DNA of 64,000 bases from Paraburkholderia sacchari (GTDB lineage Bacteria > Pseudomonadota > Gammaproteobacteria > Burkholderiales > Burkholderiaceae): contig NZ_JTDB02000003.1 in NCBI RefSeq assembly GCF_000785435.2, positions 186,001-250,000 of the forward strand, read 5' to 3'. Position numbers and translations under genes: made by a program. This document shows positions 1 to 6,742 of this stretch, piece by piece. The number at the start of each line of letters is the position of its first letter. Positions within the stretch are counted from its first letter, which is position 1. The notes beneath the pieces are model-generated. The model had not been told where the DNA came from. It ran no database searches and saw only the letters and a list, made by a program, of their open reading frames with translations.

Positions 1-470
1 GTGAAAGTCTCTGGCCGGGGAAGAATGAGAAATGGTTTTATCTCAACGGATACGAAATCACAAGCGAAGATGCGGATCTTAGGTTTAGGTTCGAGTTAGA
101 GGAAGTTGAGCGGGTCGAAGCGTCAGCGGGTGCTGGACAGACTGAAGGGAGAGGGGCTGAGGCCGGTCTTGATGATGGGCCAAGCACTGACGACTTACCG
201 GTAAGGAAGATTACAACTCAAGGGCGGAGAAGCTATCCGCTGTCGGCTGAAATTAATTATGCAAGGAAGCTTGCGGGCGACAGTGACGATCCTCATAGCG
301 TGTGGGCGAGCTTGGTAAAGTTGGCCGACGATGAGCATGAGTGCTTGTTAGCCTTTGTAGACGGGAAAATAAAATACATGGATGGTGGTAAGACGGAATT
401 TTATACGTTTGAAAAGCTGTCGGCTCGATTAAGACAGACGAAACGGCGTAATAAACAAATTCGAAAATGA
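1..470 (+). CDS. Hypothetical protein, 5' end outside the window
   Basis: An open frame enters from the left edge (codons begin at position 3) and runs without a stop to the TGA at 468-470, giving at least 155 residues. The visible part is charged. It has an acidic, Gly/Glu-rich linker (about residues 35-65) and a basic C-terminus rich in Arg and Lys (RQTKRRNKQIRK). I recognise no domain. The base composition is moderate in GC, like the replication gene that follows, so it probably belongs to the same accessory element. It lies 132 bp upstream of the primase-helicase gene, with iteron-like repeats in the gap, which suggests a link to replication or partition. That link is inference only. Confidence 0.5.
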   Translation, partial: ESLWPGKNEKWFYLNGYEITSEDADLRFRFELEEVERVEASAGAGQTEGRGAEAGLDDGPSTDDLPVRKITTQGRRSYPLSAEINYARKLAGDSDDPHSVWASLVKLADDEHECLLAFVDGKIKYMDGGKTEFYTFEKLSARLRQTKRRNKQIRK

Positions 471-474
471 CTCG

Positions 475-514
475 GCGTGACGTAATGTGACATAGCGTGA
501 CGCAGTGTGACATG
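475..514 (+). repeat. Two 20-bp direct repeats, iteron-like
   Basis: Two adjacent 20-bp units, GCGTGACGTAATGTGACATA (475-494) and GCGTGACGCAGTGTGACATG (495-514), match at 17 of 20 positions. Each holds two GTGAC cores about 10 bp apart, so a protein could bind on one face of the helix. They sit 88 bp before the primase-helicase gene. Iterons beside a rep gene are the usual arrangement in plasmids and replicating integrative elements, so an origin or rep autoregulation site is a reasonable inference. Confidence 0.5.
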
Positions 515-602
515 GGGGTGATGAGTCTCCGAGGTGAGGGGTAAATTTCGCCTGTCTTTTGATTAAGGCGAAATTTAAACAATCTCTCATAGGAGAATAT
601 CG

Positions 603-2645
603 ATGCACCAAGCAGTGACCGCAGTAAATTTTGATGGTATCCCCGCTTCGCTGAAGCAACTTCCCAACTGGGTTATGTGGCGTTGGGAAGAGGTTAATGG
701 GCGTTGGACGAAGCCGCCCTACCAAGTGAATGGTAGAAATAATGCCAAAACCAACAATCCTGAAACGTGGGGAACATTCGACGCAGTTAGTTTGGCATAC
801 AGAGACGGCAGTTTTGATGGTGTCGGCTTAGTTATTCGTGGAGATATGATCGGTATTGATCTTGATCATGTTATCCACGACGGTCAGATTGAGCCGTGGG
901 CACAAGAAATTATCGACAAATTTCACGGCACCTATATTGAAATCTCGCCGAGTGGAGATGGATTTCATATTCTGACTCGTGGCACAATTCCGCGAAATGG
1001 AAAATTCGGACCAGAAAACCGTCTTGAATGTTATTCGAAAGATGGTTCGCGATACTTCACTGTGACCGGTCATATGTTCGGGGCTGGTATGGAAATCACC
1101 GAGCAGCAGAATTCAGTTGACTGGCTGTTCGAGACGTTCGATAAAAGAGAGGCGAGTTCAGGTAAGGCTGAACCTGCTTCTTCCGCGTCTCCCAAAACGC
1201 TCGATAGTAGGCAATCAAGCAAAGCAATCATCGACCGTGCTTCGAAGGCGAAAAATGGTGATAAATTTCGTCGCCTGTTCGAAGATGGCGATATTTCAAA
1301 TTACGCAAGTCACTCCGAAGCAGACTTGGGTTTGGCTACCATGCTGTCATATTGGGTTGATGATGCAGATCAGATTGATGATATTTTCCGTCAGTCGGCA
1401 CTGTACAGGCCAGACAAGTGGGATCGATCTGTCTCTGGCGCTGGTAAGACGTATGGTGCAGAAACCATAGAAAAGGCACTGAAAAGCGATAGCGCCCAAG
1501 CGGGTGCCATGGCGCGAGCGGAGTTTAACGCGCGGCTTTATCCGAAGGAAACTAAGAATTCCGCGAAAAGCTGTCTATTCAATGGCTTTACTCAGGCTGA
1601 TGATTTCATTGAAAACTGCAATGATACCGCTTGGCTTATCGATGGACTAATTGAACAGTCGTCGATGACAATGCTGTTTGGCCCATCTGCAAGCGGAAAA
1701 AGCTTTGTGGCCTTGGATTGGGCGGCACATATTGCTGCTGGAATCGATTGGTGTGACCATGAGGTCGAACAAGGCGCGGTATTTTATATCTGTGCTGAGG
1801 GCGTCAGTGGGTTCAGGCGGCGACTGAAGGCATGGTCGGAGATTAACAATGTTAGTCTCAAAGGCGTTCCACTTTATATTCGGGACGTTCCCACCCATCT
1901 AATGGACTCAGAGAACGTAGGTGAGCTTGCTGAGCAGATTGGAACAATTTCTCGACAGATGAGCATCACGCCGAAATTTATCGTGATTGATACTCTCGCA
2001 AGAAATTTCGGTGGCGGCGATGAAAACTCAGGTCGAGATGTAGGTCAACTGGTAAATTATCTTGACGAATATTTGAAAATCAACTTCGGTGTCGCCATCA
2101 TGATTGTTCATCATTCCGGTCATAGTGCATCGGATCGGGCACGTGGTTCATCAGCATTGAAGGCTGCGATGGATCAGGAATATTCTGTCGAGAAGAAAGG
2201 CGATCGTCGAATTCTTAAATGTACGAAAATGAAAGATGGGAAAGATGATTTTGAATTCCATTTTGATATCGAAAATCATCAATTTTCCGAAGGTGGTTCT
2301 TCTGGCTACCTGGTTTCTCTTGGTGTGCCGTCAAAACAGGAAAAAATAATTCTGTCAGGTAAAGAGCGTATTTGCTTTAATTTGCTGAAAGAGATGGTTG
2401 AGTTTACTGGGATGAAACCATCGGAAGAGGTTGTGGAGCAAGAGGCCGGGGCTGATGTGCCAGAGTACGTTTGCACAAAGGATCAATGGCAGAAAGCTTC
2501 AGTTGATAAGCTTCTCGAACGCGGTGAATTCAAAGCAGATTCTAAGCCGGAGTCTCACAGTCGCACCTTCCGGGTATTTTGTAAAAACCTGGTTGATAAA
2601 GGTTATGTTCGCTGTTGCGGTAACTACTACTGGCCGGTGCGGTGA
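603..2645 (+). CDS. Primase-polymerase/RepA-type helicase fusion, element replication protein
   Basis: This 680-residue protein combines two replication modules. The N-terminal part (about 1-190) looks like an archaeo-eukaryotic primase/PrimPol fold: GIDLDHV with two Asp near 86 and 88, SPSGDGFH with His near 122, and a later SRYFTVTGH segment. The C-terminal part is a RecA-like ATPase of the RepA/hexameric helicase kind. It has a Walker A GPSASGKS near 360, a hydrophobic Walker B strand ending IVIDTLARN near 458, and MIVHHSGHS near 500. Such fusions start replication of plasmids, phages and integrative elements. The start is supported by AGGAG just upstream (GAGAATATCGATG). The gene probably drives autonomous replication of the excised element; that role is inferred from domains and neighbours. 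Confidence 0.75.
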   Translation: MHQAVTAVNFDGIPASLKQLPNWVMWRWEEVNGRWTKPPYQVNGRNNAKTNNPETWGTFDAVSLAYRDGSFDGVGLVIRGDMIGIDLDHVIHDGQIEPWAQEIIDKFHGTYIEISPSGDGFHILTRGTIPRNGKFGPENRLECYSKDGSRYFTVTGHMFGAGMEITEQQNSVDWLFETFDKREASSGKAEPASSASPKTLDSRQSSKAIIDRASKAKNGDKFRRLFEDGDISNYASHSEADLGLATMLSYWVDDADQIDDIFRQSALYRPDKWDRSVSGAGKTYGAETIEKALKSDSAQAGAMARAEFNARLYPKETKNSAKSCLFNGFTQADDFIENCNDTAWLIDGLIEQSSMTMLFGPSASGKSFVALDWAAHIAAGIDWCDHEVEQGAVFYICAEGVSGFRRRLKAWSEINNVSLKGVPLYIRDVPTHLMDSENVGELAEQIGTISRQMSITPKFIVIDTLARNFGGGDENSGRDVGQLVNYLDEYLKINFGVAIMIVHHSGHSASDRARGSSALKAAMDQEYSVEKKGDRRILKCTKMKDGKDDFEFHFDIENHQFSEGGSSGYLVSLGVPSKQEKIILSGKERICFNLLKEMVEFTGMKPSEEVVEQEAGADVPEYVCTKDQWQKASVDKLLERGEFKADSKPESHSRTFRVFCKNLVDKGYVRCCGNYYWPVR

Positions 2646-2856
2646 TCGGATAGACGGAACCGATGAGTTGAAATAGTCACAGAAGAAGAGAAAGATCAAT
2701 TATCCGGCATGATGAGTCTTCTTTTGTCGACCTAATCAGGACGGATACGGATATATCTCTTTAGAGATATCCGATCTGTCCAAAGGTTTGGGTTTTTATT
2801 TTCTTCTGTGATCATTGAACCATAGATGGTTCCGCACATCCTGCCCGCCACCGACG

Positions 2857-2880
2857 AAGCCCCAACAGTGGGGCTTTTTA
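2857..2880 (+). terminator. Rho-independent terminator after the replication gene
   Basis: AAGCCCC (2857-2863), a six-base loop, GGGGCTT (2870-2876) and a T-rich tail form a compact intrinsic terminator. It separates the replication gene from the resolvase gene. Confidence 0.75.
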
Positions 2881-3019
2881 TTTCATGAAAAATTATTCAC
2901 CAATCACTTCCGGCACTGATCAAGACAAATGATGGCGGCGAAGCCCGCGAGCGAAGCGAGCATGAACCCTGTTCCATCGGTAACAAATGGGCATGCCTTA
3001 GCCGAACCGGGTTGAAGGT

Positions 3020-3073
3020 GGTTCGATAAATACATTGACACAACCCAAAACGAACCATTAAAATGCGAACCAT
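3020..3073 (+). promoter_or_regulatory. Resolvase promoter with repeated GGTTCG/CGAACC half-sites
   Basis: A TTGACA (3035-3040) and TTAAAA (3058-3063) are 17 bp apart, a good sigma-70 promoter. GGTTCG at 3020-3025 faces CGAACCAT at 3051-3058 and again CGAACCAT at 3066-3073, the last two 15 bp apart and overlapping the -10 box. A further CGAACC lies at 3003-3008. The arrangement could be resolvase-binding (res-like) half-sites or an autoregulatory operator. Confidence 0.5.
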
Positions 3074-3101
3074 CCTAAACAGACTGTTGCGGAGGAAACC
3101 G

Positions 3102-3737
3102 ATGTTTGTACGTGCGTATCTCCGTGCCAGTACGAAAGAACAAGATGCTCGTCGGGCCAAAGACGATCTCATCGAGTTTGTGAAGGAGCGTGGGCTTCAG
3201 ATCGCGGCGTTCTATGTTGAGAACGAATCGGGGGCATCACTCGCCAGACCGGAATTGTTCCGACTTCTTGACGACTGCCACGAAGGGGACATCCTGCTTA
3301 TCGAACAGGTAGATCGTCTATCGCGCCTCAATGCCGACGACTGGAACAAGCTTAAGGCTGAACTTCAGGCTCGCCGGGTTCGTGTCGTTGCTCTCGACCT
3401 TCCGACTTCTTGGATGATGACCGGTTCGACCGATGACATCACGGGGCGCATGATGAATGCGCTCAACTCCATGATGCTCGACATGCTTGCCGCGATTGCA
3501 CGCAAAGATTACGAGGACCGGCGTCGCCGCCAAAAACAGGGAATCGAGAAGCTGAAAGCCGAAGGTGGCTATAAAGGCCGGAAGCCGAACGATCAACGAA
3601 ACGCCGCCATCATGCAGATGCTTCGGCGCGGCGATAGTTGGAACACGGTCATCGCGGCAACCGGGGCATCTCGGTCAACGTTGTCGCGCCTGAGCAAGCA
3701 GGTCAAGGTAGAAGCTGCCGCCGAGGCCGTCTCATAA
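3102..3737 (+). CDS. Serine recombinase (resolvase/invertase family)
   Basis: This 211-residue protein is a small serine recombinase. The N-terminus carries YLRASTKEQ with the nucleophile at Ser10, the usual position in gamma-delta resolvases, and EQVDRLSR matches the family's catalytic Arg motif. A long helix (about 100-150) is followed by a C-terminal helix-turn-helix with GASRSTLSRLSKQ. The start was set at 3102, because GGAGG sits nine bases upstream and the residues before it in the longer frame are not family-like. It probably resolves dimers or inverts DNA within the element. Repeated GGTTCG/CGAACC sequences in its promoter could be its sites. Its 3' end overlaps that of the convergent XRE gene by six bases. 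Confidence 0.85.
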   Translation: MFVRAYLRASTKEQDARRAKDDLIEFVKERGLQIAAFYVENESGASLARPELFRLLDDCHEGDILLIEQVDRLSRLNADDWNKLKAELQARRVRVVALDLPTSWMMTGSTDDITGRMMNALNSMMLDMLAAIARKDYEDRRRRQKQGIEKLKAEGGYKGRKPNDQRNAAIMQMLRRGDSWNTVIAATGASRSTLSRLSKQVKVEAAAEAVS

Positions 3738-3974
3738 CCCTGCCTCAGAAATCAACTCGGCCAATGTCATTCCCAATGCATTGGCGAGTCTCTTGAGCGT
3801 GAGCGTGGCCGCATTGTTCGTTCCACGTTCGACCCGGCCGACGTAGCTTCGATCTACTTCAGCCATTAATGCCAGTGCTTCCTGTGAAAGCTCCTTTGCT
3901 TCGCGCAGGCGGCGGATTGCGGCACCGAGTGCAACTAACGACGGGTCTTGGGATTGGTGCGTGCTGACTGGCAT
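3732..3974 (-). CDS. XRE-family helix-turn-helix regulator
   Basis: A Cro/C1-type DNA-binding protein of about 80 residues. The HTH runs from about residue 15 to 70 (IRRLREAKELSQEALA ... VDRSYVGRVERG ... LKRLANALGMTLAELI). It has no additional effector domain, which is usual for small phage- or element-encoded repressors. The ATG at 3974 is used here; an in-frame GTG at 3980 would add two residues. A perfect palindrome overlaps the 5' end and is a candidate autoregulatory operator. The gene is convergent with the resolvase and divergent from the cargo genes, so it may control the element's left half or the cargo. That is inference. Confidence 0.8.
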   Translation of the reverse strand: MPVSTHQSQDPSLVALGAAIRRLREAKELSQEALALMAEVDRSYVGRVERGTNNAATLTLKRLANALGMTLAELISEAGL

Positions 3975-3991
3975 CCCCACAGCATGTGGGG
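3975..3991. promoter_or_regulatory. Palindromic operator candidate at the XRE gene start
   Basis: CCCCACA-GCA-TGTGGGG is a perfect dyad with 7-bp arms and a 3-bp spacer. It lies at the immediate 5' end of the XRE regulator gene, where such repressors usually bind their own promoter. Confidence 0.5.
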
Positions 3992-4233
3992 TACTATCGA
4001 CAAATTCGACGGACCATGGTCCTCTTTTCGGGAGTTATACCGGGGCGCGTAAAGGTGTCGATTCATGGGGGGGCAGCAAATAGATCGCTCTCCTCGATTT
4101 GTCACGTTTGCCGATCCTTCCAGGCAATAAACAGTGCTCTCGATAAGCGTGAGTGGCACCACAAAACAGAGAAAAATACCGAAAAATTTAAAACCCAGCT
4201 CCGGCTGGACCACCTTCTCAACGGAGGTAGATC

Positions 4234-4797
4234 ATGCGCGTAAGTGAACGTTACGGAAAGAATGGATATAAAACCGGGGAAACGATACATTATAGCTCGT
4301 CAGAGTATATCTGGAAGGGCGCAGTCCCGCTTCTTATTGGGTGCGCTATTGCTCTCTACATCGTTTGGCAGGGTTACCAAGAGCAAAGGAAAATTGACGC
4401 GGTTAAGTTGACGAGTCAAGATTATTCAATTTATAAGAGGCTTCGTGATAAAAGCATTGAAGAGCAGAAGGATAATATTGCGACGATCAAAAAATATGAC
4501 CATCTTCGCCATACCGTCTGCACGACTTCTGTGCACACTGACGACTATGATAATAAGCAATGTGATATTTATGAGAGGGTTGAACGTATGCCGGGTGATT
4601 TTGTCGAGGTTCGCACGACGGTGTATGAAAAGTACGGGCAAGCACTTTCGAATTTTGAATGTAAAGGGGCGCCAAATTGGTGTTCTTTGACTGGGAAGTT
4701 GGAGCGGTATTATTCGCAGCAATATAGCGACCCAGTGGCAAGAGTTCGAGCCGAGGCTGCTGTACAGAAATGGGGCGATATACAGGTAATGCACTGA
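4234..4797 (+). CDS. Hypothetical single-span membrane protein
   Basis: This 187-residue protein has one clear transmembrane segment (about 29-46, GAVPLLIGCAIALYIVW) after a short polar N-terminus. A mostly polar, helical domain follows, with several Cys (near 113, 126, 160 and 165) that could form disulphides if it faces the periplasm. A strong ribosome-binding site (CGGAGGT) precedes the ATG. The codon use is more AT-rich than the host core. I recognise no family. The next gene, an ADP-ribosylglycohydrolase, begins only 50 bp downstream on the same strand, so the two are probably co-transcribed. A joint function is possible but not shown. Confidence 0.6.
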   Translation: MRVSERYGKNGYKTGETIHYSSSEYIWKGAVPLLIGCAIALYIVWQGYQEQRKIDAVKLTSQDYSIYKRLRDKSIEEQKDNIATIKKYDHLRHTVCTTSVHTDDYDNKQCDIYERVERMPGDFVEVRTTVYEKYGQALSNFECKGAPNWCSLTGKLERYYSQQYSDPVARVRAEAAVQKWGDIQVMH

Positions 4798-4847
4798 ATA
4801 CCGCCGCCGACAGTATTGACCAAATTGACCGATGCTCGCGGGAGACT

Positions 4848-6017
4848 ATGAACGGATATCTATCACTGGTACAGACTGTATCCGCCACGGGGAACAATAT
4901 CTACAGTCGCAAGATTGCAGGTTTGCTCGGCCTATTGATTGGCGACAGTCTTGGCGTACCCTTCGAGTTCAAACGAGTAGAGCAAATTCCGGCCCGTGAA
5001 CTGATCGATATATGCCTGCCCACTGGATACAACAGTACGTACCCAGACATTCCATATGGCACTTGGTCTGATGATGGAAGCCAAGCGCTGTGCCTGCTCG
5101 CGAGTCTGCTCGACTGTGGCCAACTTTCTCTGAACGATTTCTCCGACCGACTGTTGCGCTGGATTGATGACGGATACATGGCTATTGACGGTCATGTGTT
5201 CGACATCGGCATACAGACGGCTGAAGCATTGAACAGATTGCGCGACGGCGTATCACCATTGAAATCTGGCGGTTCAGACGAGCGATCCAATGGCAACGGT
5301 TCACTGATGAGACTGTTGCCATTGGCACTGTTGCATACAGGTTCTGATGATGTGCTCGTACAGTCTGCACACAGACAGTCGTTGCCGACGCACAGTCATC
5401 CGCGATCACTGGTTGCCTGTGGATACTATGCTCTGGTCGCAAGAGGTTATCTGAACCAGGTGACGACCCCTTGGGAATGGGCCGACGAGCAGTTGGAGGC
5501 CGTCTATCGGGATTGGCGGAAAGAATCTGAACGTTCGGTACTGTTGGTAGAGTTGGAAGGGTTGCGACAGTGCCTAAAAATTAATCAACCTTGCGGTACT
5601 GGGTATGTGCTTGATACCCTGGTAACGGCCCGGAGAGCCATGGAAGAAGGGTCGTTCGATGACGTTGTGAAGACTGCAATCAGCTTCGGAAATGACACGG
5701 ATACGACCTCGGCAGTTGCTGGCGGGCTCGCCGGTATCAAGTTCGGCGTCGAAGGTCTCCCGGCAACGTGGTTGCAGGGTCTGCGAGGGTTCGAGATCGT
5801 GGAGCCGGTGGTTGCGAAATGGTTGGCACTCTCCACTGACTCTGATGACGATCAGGGGGAGCAGGCCGACATGTGCGGCATTGGTCCTGACGGTGTGCCG
5901 ATTGCGCTCGTCAATTGGGACCGACGAGGGATTCGCCGAAGAGCTACGTACCGATTCGACAAGAATGGCGTGCCCGTGATCGTCGATGACCTCGATGGCG
6001 ATGGCGATCAGGCGTGA
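4848..6017 (+). CDS. ADP-ribosylglycohydrolase family protein
   Basis: This 389-residue protein belongs to the DraG/ARH family, which removes ADP-ribose from proteins or nucleic acids using a binuclear Mg centre. The metal motifs are visible: IGDSLG near residue 32, TWSDDGS near 71, and the C-terminal FGNDTDTTSAVAGGLAG near 280. The start was set at 4848, with GGGAG nearby; an in-frame upstream ATG at 4770 overlaps the previous gene and adds non-family sequence. A tail of about 60 residues, acidic and ending GDGDQA, follows the hydrolase domain. In accessory islands such enzymes often reverse or antagonise ADP-ribosyltransferase toxins; no such toxin is visible nearby. A degraded partial copy lies at 6497-6700. 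Confidence 0.85.
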   Translation: MNGYLSLVQTVSATGNNIYSRKIAGLLGLLIGDSLGVPFEFKRVEQIPARELIDICLPTGYNSTYPDIPYGTWSDDGSQALCLLASLLDCGQLSLNDFSDRLLRWIDDGYMAIDGHVFDIGIQTAEALNRLRDGVSPLKSGGSDERSNGNGSLMRLLPLALLHTGSDDVLVQSAHRQSLPTHSHPRSLVACGYYALVARGYLNQVTTPWEWADEQLEAVYRDWRKESERSVLLVELEGLRQCLKINQPCGTGYVLDTLVTARRAMEEGSFDDVVKTAISFGNDTDTTSAVAGGLAGIKFGVEGLPATWLQGLRGFEIVEPVVAKWLALSTDSDDDQGEQADMCGIGPDGVPIALVNWDRRGIRRRATYRFDKNGVPVIVDDLDGDGDQA

Positions 6018-6213
6018 TTTCAAGCGAAGGTACGATTTCGCGCCTACAGGGTCAGCTTTTTCGATGAAATGCTGATGAAACGACTAAAGTTGGATGCGCC
6101 CATGCCGTTATAGATGGTGACGTTCTGGCGAGCGGGGGAGATCGGCCTTCGGTCGGCCAGCATTCAATCTCGCTATAACAACCGCAATCAACGCATCAAG
6201 TTAGGGAAATAGA

Positions 6214-6480
6214 ATGAAAGTTAAATGTGGAAATTGCAATCATAGCGAAAAGGTCACCGTTGAATTTATTGTAAAAATAATCGGTGGTGCACTTCCTGCT
6301 GGTGGTTTTGCAGCGTGGGTGACGTATTTTTTTGCGGGAACGGGACTTGCAATGGAAATTTGCGTTGCCTTAGTCGCTGGCGGGGTTGCTATGCTAATTT
6401 TCAAGGATGAGATCGTCACGTGGATTGTTAATCGGGGATACAAGTGCCCGAAATGTGGCTCAGTAAAATGGGACGCGTAA
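6214..6480 (+). CDS. Small zinc-ribbon membrane protein, hypothetical
   Basis: An 88-residue protein with a CGNC motif at the N-terminus and a CPKC motif at the C-terminus, enclosing two hydrophobic segments (about 18-42 and 46-62). The two Cys pairs could come together at the cytoplasmic face as one zinc ribbon if the two helices form a hairpin. The start has a weak site, AGGGAAATAG, just upstream. Composition is AT-rich compared with the flanking hydrolase gene. It sits between the intact ADP-ribosylglycohydrolase gene and a decayed partial copy of it, so it may have arrived with that rearrangement. Function unknown. Confidence 0.55.
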   Translation: MKVKCGNCNHSEKVTVEFIVKIIGGALPAGGFAAWVTYFFAGTGLAMEICVALVAGGVAMLIFKDEIVTWIVNRGYKCPKCGSVKWDA

Positions 6481-6496
6481 TTTACTAAGCCAGCCA

Positions 6497-6700
6497 TTGA
6501 GTCGAGCCAGCGCCGAAGTCAGTCTTGGGAACTACAGCGGCACAACTGCTGCGGTTGCTGGCGGGCTTGCTGGTATCGGGGTAAGTGGTTGGTTGCAGGG
6601 TCTACGAGGGTTCGAGATCGTGGATCCGTTGATAGCGAAATGGTTGGCACCCAACCCAGCGACACTCCGGCCGTCTTGATTTCAAGCGGTAGGCACGGGC
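6497..6700 (+). pseudogene. Decayed partial copy of the ADP-ribosylglycohydrolase 3' end
   Basis: The translated frame from about 6525 reads TTAAVAGGLAGIGVSGWLQG and then GLRGFEIVDPLIAKWLA, closely matching the C-terminal part of the intact hydrolase (encoded at about 5697-5830). A short internal stretch is deleted, removing the region between GLAGI and the LQGLRG segment. After the stop the DNA still resembles the region downstream of the intact gene (TGATTTCAAGCG is shared at 6015 and 6678). The 5' two thirds and the catalytic metal motifs upstream are missing, so it is a remnant, not a functional enzyme. Confidence 0.7.
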
Positions 6701-6742
6701 TAAAATCAGCAGAAACCCTGACGATCACGAGAGAGAACGCCT

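Larger units (their letters stand above)
2646..3101. other. Intergenic region: long dyad, terminator and resolvase promoter
   Basis: No gene is supported here. It holds, in order, an imperfect 43-nt dyad (2739-2781: outer arms GGACGGAT/ATCTGTCC, inner arms CGGATAT/ATATCCG), a rho-independent terminator (2857-2880), and the resolvase promoter with GGTTCG/CGAACC repeats. The dyad is followed after about ten bases by a T-rich stretch and could be a first terminator or a protein site. Confidence 0.5.

Noticed and set aside
3986..4243. 85-residue plus-strand frame between the XRE gene and the membrane protein gene
   Set aside because: Overlaps the next gene's ribosome-binding site and start, lacks family-like sequence, and starts inside the operator dyad.
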